DNA of 64,000 nt from Bernardetia sp. MNP-M8 (GCF_037126285.1 NZ_CP147012.1:310001-374000); one strand, 5' to 3'. Shown: positions 19,116 to 27,190, numbered from the stretch's first letter. A program made the numbers and translations. Notes: generated by a model from the letters alone, not told the origin.

Positions 19116-21518
19116 TTAATCCACCAATAATTTAGTAACGGCTGCTGTATTCATTGCCCATTCTTTGGAATAAATTTCATCAGCAGGGTTTTCAGTGTCA
19201 TTAGTTTCTACGATTTCTAAGTTTTGTGCTTCGGCTTTCAACAGTAATAGATTTCCGATGCTTAGTTTTGCGTTTAGCTTTTCTAAAAGAGCTTCTACAC
19301 CTTTTGTATTAAGCTGTCCCACAACTTGTCCTTGAAATGAAAGTTCTAACCAAACGATTTCATTTGCATCAATATCCAAAATTCCGAAAACTAAACCTTT
19401 TGTCAATGTTTTTTGAATTCTGACTTGATGCTGAACACACGAAGGGTCATAAGCAACACCTGTTTTTTCAGAAATTTTCATTGGAAATTTACTGTTCATC
19501 CAACCCACAACCAAATTTGGTGTAATTGCTCCATTTGAGTACGCATTACAAGTAAATGTAACGTATTTCGCACCTCTTTTTCGTAAAGTTGCTACATTGA
19601 TATCGATATATTCTGCCGTTCCAACTTTCTCTGGAATAGAACGAATATCGCCACTATGCTTACAACCATCAATAACCAAATTGCTATACGAACAGATTTC
19701 ATAGAAACCTCCGTATTGATTATAGTCTTTTTGTGAATTGTTAACATTAGGTTTGTAAGCTACATGACAGCTCAAGTCCATATCCAAATGTTGAGCTTTC
19801 AAGCCTTCACCCCATTGCATAAACAAACGCACAGTATCTCCTTCAATATCAAAACGAGTTCCCATAAGCGCAGAAGGCATATCTTGAACAGTTTCGCTTC
19901 TATCTCCAATTGAAACTGGAATTTTGAAAAGCATTGGGTCAATAAAAATCGTTTTATTTTTGTTTGTTTGACCAGCAAAACGTTTTTTCATTGCCAAAAT
20001 ACACATTTCTTCAATTCCTTTTTTCATCGATTTCAATCCTTCTTCATCATACAAAGAAAGTAATTGATTTTTAGGAATATTTTTGTTTGTTCCACCTAAA
20101 GGCTTAACGGCACGAGTTCCACCTTTTGTGAAATACGTTTCTGCATACGTATTGAGCGTAAAGACAAGACGAGCAGGAACTTTATCAATTACTTCTGAAA
20201 AAGCCTCCAAAACATCATCTTTACCAAACCAAAGCATATTTGCAAACAAAGACCTAGCAAAAAGCCCAGGGCGTTGCTTCAAAAGTTGCATTGTTTTTTC
20301 TACATCAGTTCTCAATCTGTAAGCATCTACTTTTGATTGCCACACTTGATAATCTTCGTTATAGAATTTATCCAAAACAGTCTTTAATTTCTCAAAACCT
20401 GCTTTTCTGCTGTATTCTGCTAGACGCAAAGCACGAATAAAACGAACCCACATTTCACGTTTTGGGTGCATGGCTTCACACATCGTATCAACATTCATTT
20501 CTAAATTATTGAGCCAAGAAGCCACCATAAAACATTCTTTTCTTGAATATTTTAGTTTTAATTCAGTTTTTGCTGTTAGTTTTGCAACTGCGCTTTTATC
20601 TAAATTTGGCACAATAACACTTCCAATATGTTTGTTATTCTTTGCTTTTCTCTCTACAATTACTTTTGGCTTTACAATTTGTAAAAAACCAGTGTGTTTG
20701 TACCACAAATAACGCATCACATCGACAGGTGATTTGAAATAAACTTGAGCTTTCTGAGCTTTACCAAGTTCTACTAAATGAGAAATAACTACCATTAAAG
20801 TTTCCTTCATTTTAATTTCAGACTTTGGCAATTCTTCGTCTTTGTATGCCTCAATCATTTTTTGTAAGCTATCGACTTGTGTCGCATCAAGAGCCGTTTG
20901 AGAAGTCAATAAATCCTCAAAATAGGCTTTTGCTTCCTTATCTGCCCACAAAGAAAGAATTTTAAGCTTACTTCCTTGTCCAAAATTAGCATCTTCTAGC
21001 TCTCCAAATTTAAAAGGAGTTCCACAGAAAGGACAACCATTGTAACGCTCTAAAGGAAATGTATTGGCAGGAATTGTATGTCCACAGGCTAAAGTAGTTC
21101 CTCTGTTTTTACCATTCTTATCTGCAAATAAATTCACAAACCAAGTAATCAAATGGTCAGTAATATCTTCACCTGTTGGCGTATCCCAACCTTTGACTAA
21201 AGGAGTCCAATTTTTGTTTACACCCATTATTGTTTTAAACTTATCAGCAATCATAAGCTGATAATTGGTTGGCAAATTATTGAGAGCCGTCAAAAGTTTT
21301 TCATCTACTCCATAACCTAATTTAGCCAAATTAGCTATCAAAACAGACGTAGTTTGTCTTAGTTTTTTGTCTTCTGCATTACTGATTTTATCACCTAATT
21401 TATCATTAATCTTATCATTGATTTGGGCAAAATCAGTCATTACATAAATTGCTTCGTTACGAACAGCAACAGAAGAAATATGTGAGAATTTTGTAGTTGT
21501 TGGAAGTGTTGTTTCCAT
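19116..21518 (-). CDS. RING-like zinc / TerD-like protein (MXAN_6230/SCO0854-like)
   Basis: 800 residues. Near residue 140-175 a zinc-binding motif reads ACGHTIPANTF then RYNGCPFCGTPF, as in the RING-type domain of the MXAN_6230/SCO0854 family. The middle is helical. The last ~250 residues contain TerD-like blocks (GDTVRLFMQWGEGL, LDMDLSCHVAY, YIDINVATLRKRGAKYVTFTCNAYS), typical of the calcium-binding stress-protein fold. Such proteins accompany tellurite/stress systems in other genomes, but none of those partners is nearby. Single gene with its own terminator. The family call is from memory of the motif pattern. Confidence 0.65.
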   Translation of the reverse strand: METTLPTTTKFSHISSVAVRNEAIYVMTDFAQINDKINDKLGDKISNAEDKKLRQTTSVLIANLAKLGYGVDEKLLTALNNLPTNYQLMIADKFKTIMGVNKNWTPLVKGWDTPTGEDITDHLITWFVNLFADKNGKNRGTTLACGHTIPANTFPLERYNGCPFCGTPFKFGELEDANFGQGSKLKILSLWADKEAKAYFEDLLTSQTALDATQVDSLQKMIEAYKDEELPKSEIKMKETLMVVISHLVELGKAQKAQVYFKSPVDVMRYLWYKHTGFLQIVKPKVIVERKAKNNKHIGSVIVPNLDKSAVAKLTAKTELKLKYSRKECFMVASWLNNLEMNVDTMCEAMHPKREMWVRFIRALRLAEYSRKAGFEKLKTVLDKFYNEDYQVWQSKVDAYRLRTDVEKTMQLLKQRPGLFARSLFANMLWFGKDDVLEAFSEVIDKVPARLVFTLNTYAETYFTKGGTRAVKPLGGTNKNIPKNQLLSLYDEEGLKSMKKGIEEMCILAMKKRFAGQTNKNKTIFIDPMLFKIPVSIGDRSETVQDMPSALMGTRFDIEGDTVRLFMQWGEGLKAQHLDMDLSCHVAYKPNVNNSQKDYNQYGGFYEICSYSNLVIDGCKHSGDIRSIPEKVGTAEYIDINVATLRKRGAKYVTFTCNAYSNGAITPNLVVGWMNSKFPMKISEKTGVAYDPSCVQHQVRIQKTLTKGLVFGILDIDANEIVWLELSFQGQVVGQLNTKGVEALLEKLNAKLSIGNLLLLKAEAQNLEIVETNDTENPADEIYSKEWAMNTAAVTKLLVD

Positions 21519-21841
21519 AAGTTGTAATTATTTAAAATTTAAAAATAGGTAATTCTAGAACTGGTAATCATTAAAGGTGATTTGCCTTTTGGGCAAAAGA
21601 AGTAAGTCCTAGTTGACCTGAAATTTATTTCTGAAAGACAGATAAAAATCAAAAAGTTAATCTCAAAACTGTGAATTGCCTCTGCAATTCGACTTTTAAG
21701 CGAAAAGAAGTAAGTTTTGATTGAACTATTTTTTCTTCGATTTTATTGTATCTATTTTTCTTGCCAAGTGGGTAGGATTGATAGCCTACTCAAAAAACAA
21801 CACAAAAACTATTTTTATAGTTCAGAAATGGGATATTTGAG
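21519..21841. other. non-coding gap, short direct repeat
   Basis: No gene seen. AAAAGAAGTAAGT occurs twice (near 21595 and 21707), each followed by a similar GTTGA/GATTGA stretch, and each follows a small hairpin (TTGCCTTTTGGGCAA; GAATTGCCTCTGCAATTC). This gap is one candidate position for the left edge of the mobile region. Confidence 0.4.
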
Positions 21842-22336
21842 TTAATTCTCAAATAAGACGTTACTAGATTTGTAACCATTTTTTTTGACAGCTACAAACC
21901 CATGTTCTAATAACGTCTTATCCTTTCCCAAACTGTTACTTAAACTCTGTAATTCATCTTGTTTGAATTTATGAGCATGAAGCATTACAAAACCTTGAAA
22001 TGCCATAAACTTATCTTTTAGGTCATATAGCTCTTGACGAAGACTTTTATTTTCTTTCTTGAGTTCTTTATTTTCCTCTCTTAATTCTAAAATGATAAAT
22101 TCTTTATCATTTTTTGTAAAATCATTATTTAAGGTTTTTTTGACATCTGATTCTCCTAATAACCATTCTTTTGAATAACCTTTTTTCTCCAAATGATTGA
22201 GGTATTGATGACTTAAATTCTTTCCTCTTTCTGTATTACCAATGGTAACTCTACTTATTCCAATCTCTTCAGCCATTTCTTCTTGACTTAGATTTAATTC
22301 TTTTCGAGCTACCGAAAAGTTAAAGTATTGATTCAT
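21842..22336 (-). CDS. XRE-family repressor with coiled coil
   Basis: 164 residues. An N-terminal helix-turn-helix (about 8-60: ARKELNLSQEEMAEEIGISRVTIGNTERGK) is followed by a Glu/Lys-rich coiled coil (about 80-120) and a short tail. This is the usual layout of Bacteroidota phage and plasmid master repressors that act as dimers. It is divergent from the early rightward operon across a 145-base gap, so it likely represses that operon and itself. Confidence 0.8.
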   Translation of the reverse strand: MNQYFNFSVARKELNLSQEEMAEEIGISRVTIGNTERGKNLSHQYLNHLEKKGYSKEWLLGESDVKKTLNNDFTKNDKEFIILELREENKELKKENKSLRQELYDLKDKFMAFQGFVMLHAHKFKQDELQSLSNSLGKDKTLLEHGFVAVKKNGYKSSNVLFEN

Positions 22337-22481
22337 AGTTAGTTATAATTAAATGAAAAAATATTTACGAAAATATGATAAAATGTTTTGCATTTAAGAA
22401 AACTATTTATCATCTTTGTCGTATAGATACTAACAAGTTACACAAAATTACGAACAAAATCGTATAAAAGTTTTATTCCCT
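22337..22481. promoter_or_regulatory. divergent early promoter/operator region
   Basis: The gap between repressor and first early gene. On the plus strand TTTTGCATTT at about 22385 followed ~19 bases later by CATCTTTG (near 22411) approximates the Bacteroidota TTTG-N19-TAnnTTTG promoter. The repeated TACGA/GTATA words (ACGAAAATATGATA, CGTATAGATAC, TACGAAC, CGTATAAAAG) could be operators. Inferred only. Confidence 0.4.
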
Positions 22482-22721
22482 ATGAAAAAAAACGAACCAA
22501 CAACTCAACCAACTGAAAAAAAGCTATCTAGTATTGGAGTTAGAAAAGTACCGATGAAGTTAAAAGATGCTTTTGTACAAGCATTGATTGATGAAAAAGT
22601 AGGGCAACAATCATTGTTTTTGATATGGATTGTAAAATTAGTTGTTGCTCGTCCTAAAAAATTTATACAAATGTGTAGAGATTTAGAAAAGGAAATTGAA
22701 GCTGAACTAACCACCAAATAA
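22482..22721 (+). CDS. small early protein
   Basis: 79 residues, first gene right of the repressor. The N-terminus is polar. The rest (SSIGVRKVPMKLKDAFVQALIDEKVGQQS) is amphipathic helix followed by a hydrophobic stretch and Lys-rich end. It resembles small ribbon-helix-helix-like or plasmid-copy proteins in size and charge, but no motif is decisive. Confidence 0.55.
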   Translation: MKKNEPTTQPTEKKLSSIGVRKVPMKLKDAFVQALIDEKVGQQSLFLIWIVKLVVARPKKFIQMCRDLEKEIEAELTTK

Positions 22722-22730
22722 CTATCTATA

Positions 22731-22919
22731 ATGGCAAGAAAACAACCTAATTTAACACAAGAGCAAAAAGCAGAAATGTTTGATTTGCAACAAAAATGGC
22801 AATCCTTAACAGATGCCATGAAAGTGTTAATTAAAGACAGCAAACCGTACAAAACTTTGAAAAAAGAACGTACTCAAGTAACAAACAAAATGAAAGAGAT
22901 TAGAGAATCATCAAAATAA
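22731..22919 (+). CDS. small helical early protein
   Basis: 62 residues, Lys/Gln-rich and almost fully helical by composition, nine bases after the previous stop. Function unknown. Supported by tight spacing and same strand. Confidence 0.5.
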   Translation: MARKQPNLTQEQKAEMFDLQQKWQSLTDAMKVLIKDSKPYKTLKKERTQVTNKMKEIRESSK

Positions 22920-22984
22920 ATTTTCCTTTTTCTATTCAATCAAAAAAAACTTTACTCATTCCAAAACCCAACTAAACTCAAAAG

Positions 22985-23101
22985 ATGGTATTCCTTGTTA
23001 AAAGTATTCTTTTTGTTTTAACCTTTTTTGCTACTGTATTGGCACTTTCTATAAATTTTATACTTAGAAAAATTCAAGAGTGGTGGGAACGCTACTTTTA
23101 A
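22985..23101 (+). CDS. 38-residue membrane microprotein, copy 1
   Basis: One hydrophobic helix (about 2-27) followed by RKIQEWWERYF. The last 11 residues are identical to those of the microprotein at 24202-24339. It has the shared leader AACCCAACTAAACTCAAAAG directly before its ATG. The pairing of a conserved amphipathic Trp-rich tail with a diverged membrane span suggests a real peptide, perhaps a superinfection-exclusion or toxin-like membrane peptide (inference). Confidence 0.65.
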   Translation: MVFLVKSILFVLTFFATVLALSINFILRKIQEWWERYF

Positions 23102-23108
23102 CTCAAAT
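23065..23108 (+). repeat. 44-bp direct repeat, copy 1
   Basis: Identical to 24303-24346. Covers the 3' end of the microprotein gene and eight bases beyond its stop. Confidence 0.9.
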
Positions 23109-23129
23109 TACCAACTAAATACTCAAAAA

Positions 23130-23627
23130 ATGAAAACTCAATCAAAAACTCAAAGTATCGATTTAGGAGCTACAATAAGAATAAACACTACTCAAGGTGT
23201 AGCTACTGCAAAAGTAGTAGCTAAATGTCCATTGGATAGGGTGCAAATTTTAGAATGTTCTCTCCCTCAATTTAACAGTATGATTGTAGATAGTGAGGAT
23301 ATTATAGAGGTTTTTCCAGCAGAAGAAGTAAAAGTTGAAGCGAAAGAAAATTTTAATCCTCATGGCGTATCTTCTTTCAAAGAAGTATATAACGAGCTTG
23401 TTTTGGAAAATCAAAATTTGGTAAAACAAAACAAGAAACTAAAATACCACGCAGAATTAAAAGATTATGCAATGGGAAGAGCCGAATTATGGAGCAAAGA
23501 GCTTAGGGAAGCGTCAAATCAAAAGAACGTTTACCGTGATAAAGTATATGATTTAGAAAGTAAACTATCTGCAATGCAGATAGAATTAGACTTTTTGAAA
23601 GAACGTTTCAAAAATGAAGAGGAATAA
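23130..23627 (+). CDS. early protein with coiled coil
   Basis: 165 residues. The N-terminal ~75 residues are beta-rich (LGATIRINTTQGVATAKVVAKC, then MIVDSEDIIEVFP), perhaps a small SH3/KOW-like barrel. From about residue 85 there is a long coiled coil ending in EEE. Preceded by the shared leader CCAACTAAATACTCAAAAA and followed by a terminator. No family recognised. Confidence 0.6.
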   Translation: MKTQSKTQSIDLGATIRINTTQGVATAKVVAKCPLDRVQILECSLPQFNSMIVDSEDIIEVFPAEEVKVEAKENFNPHGVSSFKEVYNELVLENQNLVKQNKKLKYHAELKDYAMGRAELWSKELREASNQKNVYRDKVYDLESKLSAMQIELDFLKERFKNEEE

Positions 23628-23652
23628 AATTAGTGTTGTAAATGTACAAATA

Positions 23653-23683
23653 GAAGGTGAAAATATTGTTTTTACCTTCTTTT
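23653..23683. terminator. rho-independent terminator
   Basis: Stem GAAGGTGAAAA / TTTTTACCTTC (one G-T pair) with a 5-nt loop and T run. It ends the first early transcript just before the structured RNA region. Confidence 0.75.
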
Positions 23684-23699
23684 AAGAAATAAAGAAACC

Positions 23700-23759
23700 G
23701 ACCAAAAATAATACAAGGACGTTCTTTGTCCTCATAAAAAAGAAGGTATTATTTAGGTC
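23700..23759 (+). ncRNA. long hairpin abutting the tRNA-like gene
   Basis: GACC and AATAATAC (23700-23714) pair with GTATTATT and GGTC (23746-23759), enclosing a second hairpin AGGAC-gttcttt-GTCCT. It ends three bases before the tRNA-like acceptor stem, so both may be parts of one transcript or the hairpin may be a processing signal. Confidence 0.45.
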
Positions 23760-23762
23760 GTA

Positions 23763-23878
23763 GCTAGGTTAGTATAGTGGTTAGTACGCTGGTGTCAGTC
23801 TTCAATAGTAGGAATTAAGCGAAAAAAAAGCATTCCTAGAAGCAGCCTAAAGCAAGGGTTCGAATCCCTTACCTAGTT
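23763..23878 (+). tRNA. tRNA-Asp(GTC)-like gene with 44-nt insert in anticodon loop
   Basis: A 7-bp acceptor stem (GCTAGGT / ACCTAGT with one G-T), a 4-bp D stem (GTAT..GTAC) and a perfect T arm AAGGG-TTCGAAT-CCCTT are present. T-GTC-A at 23793-23797 is an Asp anticodon with U33 and A37. The 3' half of the anticodon stem (CAGC, 23843-23846) is displaced by a 44-nt insert (23798-23841) that contains its own hairpin AGGAAT..ATTCCT and a CTTC/GAAG pair. The insert sits exactly at the canonical 37/38 intron site. The anticodon stem has only four pairs, the discriminator is T rather than the G expected for Asp, and CCA is not encoded. It may be a spliced tRNA, a tRNA mimic or a decayed gene. Confidence 0.6.
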
Positions 23879-23924
23879 CAAAAAAAACAATTTTTCATTC
23901 ATTACCCAACTAAATTACTCAAAT

Positions 23925-24197
23925 ATGAATCACGAACAAGAATTAGAAAATCATGCAGTTAAAATTAAAAACATGATTAATGATTATGCACAACAAAATG
24001 ATATAAATGTTCTTGTTTTTGGTGCTGTGGCTAACGAAAATAGCATTGATAAAAAAACTGGAAAAATCTGTTCGTTAGGGTTCAATCACTTTGTAGGCAA
24101 AAATAAGTTTGCTAATGTCCTACTCCAAGGTGTGATAGGACTGATGGAATTAGCCATGAAAAAACTAAAATTTTCTTCTCCCAACTTTCTCAACTAA
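23925..24197 (+). CDS. small early protein
   Basis: 90 residues. Helical N-terminus (HEQELENHAVKIKNMINDYAQQN), then DINVLVFGAVANENSIDKKTGKICSLGFNHFVGKN, which reads as a small alpha/beta domain. Preceded by the shared leader ACCCAACTAAATTACTCAAAT. Function unknown. Confidence 0.55.
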   Translation: MNHEQELENHAVKIKNMINDYAQQNDINVLVFGAVANENSIDKKTGKICSLGFNHFVGKNKFANVLLQGVIGLMELAMKKLKFSSPNFLN

Positions 24198-24201
24198 AAC
24201 G

Positions 24202-24339
24202 ATGCTATTATTTGTCAAAATTGTCATCTGTATTTTAGCTTTTTTAGCTAGTCTGTTTCTTATAGCTCTTTTCATAGATGCCGTTGTCATAGACTTTATG
24301 CCTAGAAAAATTCAAGAGTGGTGGGAACGCTACTTTTAA
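24202..24339 (+). CDS. 45-residue membrane microprotein, copy 2
   Basis: A hydrophobic helix (about 2-30) then MPRKIQEWWERYF. The final 11 residues match the microprotein at 22985-23101, while the membrane span differs. Starts four bases after the preceding stop. Confidence 0.65.
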   Translation: MLLFVKIVICILAFLASLFLIALFIDAVVIDFMPRKIQEWWERYF

Positions 24340-24346
24340 CTCAAAT
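24303..24346 (+). repeat. 44-bp direct repeat, copy 2
   Basis: Identical to 23065-23108; a likely substrate for recombination deleting the 1.2 kb between, including the tRNA-like gene. Confidence 0.9.
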
Positions 24347-24380
24347 CAATTTCAAAACCCAACTAAATTACTCAAAAATT

Positions 24381-24758
24381 ATGCTTTACATAAACAATGA
24401 TAAACCCAAAAATCCGAAAGGTAAAGTTACTTTTTATACTCGTCTGATTAGAGAAATGAAAATTTGTAAGTTCGACACTTTGAGAATGCACGGCTATACA
24501 ATTACTACCATTATTGACGACTTCTTAGAACGAAGAGATGGTAAGAAAGTAAGTAAAATTTTACTAAAAGAATCTTTTGAGGTCATACATGAGCATCAAG
24601 TACAAGAGAAAATCCATGATGCGATTCAAAAAATTTTACTAGAAGCATTTGAACAAAAAAAGGATTATGCACAAAGACAACTAGATTTAATTAAAAGTGC
24701 TAATTCTATTCTCTACCGTATAAATAATTACACTCATGAAAAGAAAAATGCCCTTTGA
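24381..24758 (+). CDS. early protein, unknown
   Basis: 125 residues from the ATG that follows the shared leader ACCCAACTAAATTACTCAAAAATT. A longer reading from a GTG at 24318 would overlap the microprotein and is unlikely. Lys-rich and helical, with FYTRLIREMKICKFDTLRMHGYTITTIIDDFLERRDGKK near the start. No family recognised. Confidence 0.55.
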   Translation: MLYINNDKPKNPKGKVTFYTRLIREMKICKFDTLRMHGYTITTIIDDFLERRDGKKVSKILLKESFEVIHEHQVQEKIHDAIQKILLEAFEQKKDYAQRQLDLIKSANSILYRINNYTHEKKNAL

Positions 24759-24999
24759 AATGCACACACAAGAAAAAAAAGCTAAGATTGAGCAAATAAA
24801 CCGTGTTAGAAATAAATTACAAGAGTATTCAAAAGAGTACACAAAAAATAAAAAAGCACTTAAAAAACCTCCTAAACTAGAAATAAGTATTGATGACCAA
24901 CTTCTTTTACAAGAGATAATAGTCTTAGCAAAAGATAGTATTAGAGGAATACAAACAGCCTTATTTCCAGACGAAAATTTAGCAAAAACGAATGACTAA
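24736..24999 (+). CDS. small basic helical protein
   Basis: 87 residues, Lys-rich, overlapping the previous gene by 23 bases and the next by 8, which suggests translational coupling. An internal Met (MHTQEKK) could also be the start. Function unknown. Confidence 0.5.
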   Translation: MKRKMPFEMHTQEKKAKIEQINRVRNKLQEYSKEYTKNKKALKKPPKLEISIDDQLLLQEIIVLAKDSIRGIQTALFPDENLAKTND

Positions 25000-25294
25000 C
25001 TTTCTTATAAACTTCTCTCTTTTCTTAGCTACTTTTTTCTCTTTTTATAAGTCCAAAAAGCACAAAAAAGAAGCTAAGGAACTAAAAGAAGAACTAGAAA
25101 AAGAAACTAGAAAAAAGGACTATTTGCAGCAGCAAAATGACAACTATGTTCGCAGACTTTACCCAAATAAAACTCCAGTAAAAATTGATTGTATTGTTTG
25201 TGAAAGTCCATTTGAAACGATTGATGTAAAAGTTTGTGAAAGTTGTAGAACTAAAATACAGTATTCACAGCATTCTGAACCTACTAAAAATTAG
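24992..25294 (+). CDS. membrane-anchored coiled-coil protein with zinc ribbon
   Basis: 100 residues: one N-terminal span (FLINFSLFLATFFSFY), a short Lys/Glu coiled coil (about 24-50), and a C-terminal CxxC pair (CIVC and CESC, 14 residues between pairs) that would bind zinc. Part of the same tightly packed small-gene operon. Confidence 0.6.
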   Translation: MTNFLINFSLFLATFFSFYKSKKHKKEAKELKEELEKETRKKDYLQQQNDNYVRRLYPNKTPVKIDCIVCESPFETIDVKVCESCRTKIQYSQHSEPTKN

Positions 25295-25299
25295 AATTT

Positions 25300-25545
25300 A
25301 TGACTTACTTACTTATTTTTTTACTTATCGTTTGTCTATTTTATTTACTTAAAAAGCAACTAAGAATAAAAAAACTAAAGCGTATCATCTTGCAACACGA
25401 ATTAAGGAAAGAACGATTTGATGCCTTAATGGATAAGATGTTCATAGATGGTAATTTAGATACACAAATAGATGTTTTAGAACACAGACTTCAAACTATA
25501 CAAGACTATGAAACCAACAGACAAAATACTCCAAGCGTTCGGTAA
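25300..25545 (+). CDS. small single-span membrane protein
   Basis: 81 residues with an N-terminal span (TYLLIFLLIVCLFYLL), a basic stop-transfer segment and a helical cytoplasmic tail. Overlaps the next gene by 38 bases. This layout resembles phage spanin or anchor proteins but there is no direct evidence. Confidence 0.55.
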   Translation: MTYLLIFLLIVCLFYLLKKQLRIKKLKRIILQHELRKERFDALMDKMFIDGNLDTQIDVLEHRLQTIQDYETNRQNTPSVR

Positions 25546-26671
25546 TCTAGGAAGGAAGCCAAGTGAAAGTCATAGTGGCGACCCATTCGAACAGGCTCTA
25601 AATGAAACTAAAGCAAAAGGTTATTATGAACAAGCTGCCCAAAAGCTCACACCAACTACACAAGCACAAAAACGTCGTGGTTCGTTCAAAATAATAAAGT
25701 CTTTAAAAAGTTTCTATCACATTGTTTCTTTCCTTTTAGGATTGATAACAGCCTATTTGGTAGGAAAAACCTTTGCACCAAACTTTGACAGTATAGAAAT
25801 GATAGCAATGGCTATCATCATAGGATTGTTTGCAGTAGGAATATTTTATGCCCTTGAAAAAATGAAAGCCGAATCTGCTCAATCTATTGCTCAATCAAAA
25901 GCAATAGGCGATGGAGCTAGTGCAATGTCTTGGATTGGTTTATTAACTTGTACACTTGCCAGTATCGTAATTTCGGCAACAGGTGGAGCTTATATTTCGG
26001 CAACTCTCCAAGATAAAAGTACAGAAATTACAGCTTCAGCAAATCACGAAGCTGATAGTATAAAAGCAAGTTTTGCCGAGCAAATAAGTAGTTATGATTT
26101 GCTTATTAGTAGTTCAAATGAAATACTCAAAAAAAGCAATAATAAATGGTTAAAACTAGATGCTGGTAAGAGTTTGAAGGAGGTACAGGAGCAGAAAAAC
26201 AAGCTCTTAGAAATGCAAACAGCAGCACTAGCAGAAATTAAATCAGATAAAAAAGCATCTTTATCAGTAAATGACCAAGACGGAACACAAAACGCACTGA
26301 TAGCAGGAATCATAGTTTTAGTGTTAGAAATACTTTGTATTTATGGCTACTTCTATGAATATTCATATTATCGTTTTGCGCTTGATGAAGGTGTTTCGTT
26401 TAATATTATTCCACCAATGAATGTCTATCATACTACGCAATATCAGCAGCCAACTTTAGGAAGTTTTCAAGCACAAAATAGAAGCAATCCGATTGGATTT
26501 AATCAAAATTCAAACCCAAATAATCCTCAAGCAAGTAGTCAAAATCACACTTGTAGAAACTGCAATATTAGCTTGGATAATAAGCGTTCGGATGCGCTTT
26601 TTTGTTCTGACACTTGTCGTAACACTTATCATCGGAAAGGAGCAGGAACAAGAGGACAAGTTTACCGATAG
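25508..26671 (+). CDS. multi-span membrane protein with C-terminal zinc ribbon
   Basis: 387 residues. Hydrophobic spans lie at about 68-85, 95-115, 140-165 and 262-285, with a helical extramembrane loop (about 170-255). The Asn/Gln-rich linker leads to a C-terminal CxxC..CxxxC motif (CRNC, then CSDTC) like a small treble-clef DNA- or RNA-binding finger. Unknown function; membrane attachment of nucleic acid is a possible role (inference). Confidence 0.6.
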   Translation: MKPTDKILQAFGNLGRKPSESHSGDPFEQALNETKAKGYYEQAAQKLTPTTQAQKRRGSFKIIKSLKSFYHIVSFLLGLITAYLVGKTFAPNFDSIEMIAMAIIIGLFAVGIFYALEKMKAESAQSIAQSKAIGDGASAMSWIGLLTCTLASIVISATGGAYISATLQDKSTEITASANHEADSIKASFAEQISSYDLLISSSNEILKKSNNKWLKLDAGKSLKEVQEQKNKLLEMQTAALAEIKSDKKASLSVNDQDGTQNALIAGIIVLVLEILCIYGYFYEYSYYRFALDEGVSFNIIPPMNVYHTTQYQQPTLGSFQAQNRSNPIGFNQNSNPNNPQASSQNHTCRNCNISLDNKRSDALFCSDTCRNTYHRKGAGTRGQVYR

Positions 26672-26699
26672 ATAAAAAAAAATTTATAAAAAAAAGTGC

Positions 26700-26794
26700 A
26701 ACGGATAATTGCAACGGATAAAAACGGATAATAACGACTGAAACGGATAGAACGGCACTTTTGCAACGGATAAAAACGGATAAAATTATCCGTT
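26700..26794. repeat. iteron-like array of AACGGATA
   Basis: Six direct copies of AACGGATA (starting 26700, 26713, 26723, 26742, 26765, 26775) and one inverted copy (TATCCGTT at 26787). The last two form AACGGATAA-aa-TTATCCGTT, and partial units (AACGAC, AACGGC) lie between. It is intergenic just before the 95-residue gene. Arrays like this mark replication origins or operators. Confidence 0.75.
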
Positions 26795-26859
26795 GCACAA
26801 ACGTTCTGAAAACGTTGCATACTATTTCTAATCAAAAACCAACTAAAATTCAAAAAATC

Positions 26860-27147
26860 ATGGATACTCAAACTCAAACTTCAAACCCAACTACCACCAC
26901 TCAATCTACTCCAGATGTAAGTGTTCCAGTAGAAAAATTTGCAACCACTCTTACCGAATTATGGCTATCTGCAACAGGTAAAAAGAATTATGTTCGCACC
27001 ATAGTCCGAAACGAAAAAGAGGAAATCATAGAAGATTTTAAAGCAAATTTACCTAAAACAATAGCTAGAAAATTCTTAGACCAACCAGCCTTCGCTAGTT
27101 TGGACACCAGTATCAAAAGTGGTTATACAGTTGTTCGTATGCCCTAA
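26860..27147 (+). CDS. small protein downstream of iterons
   Basis: 95 residues from the ATG behind the leader AACCAACTAAAATTCAAAAAATC. A longer in-frame start at 26761 would read through the iterons and is rejected. Thr/Pro-rich N-terminus, then FATTLTELWLSATGKKNYVRTIVRNEKEEIIEDF. Unknown; its position suggests a link with the repeat array. Followed by a terminator. Confidence 0.55.
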   Translation: MDTQTQTSNPTTTTQSTPDVSVPVEKFATTLTELWLSATGKKNYVRTIVRNEKEEIIEDFKANLPKTIARKFLDQPAFASLDTSIKSGYTVVRMP

Positions 27148-27190
27148 ATTTCTTAGAAAAATGCAATTATGTTTTGCAATCTTTATTCTC

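Noticed and set aside
24318-24380. GTG-initiated extension of the protein at 24381
   Set aside because: It overlaps the end of the microprotein gene, and the shared leader lies directly before the ATG at 24381.
26761-26859. N-terminal extension of the 95-residue gene into the repeat array
   Set aside because: It would translate the iterons, and a typical A-rich leader precedes the ATG at 26860.
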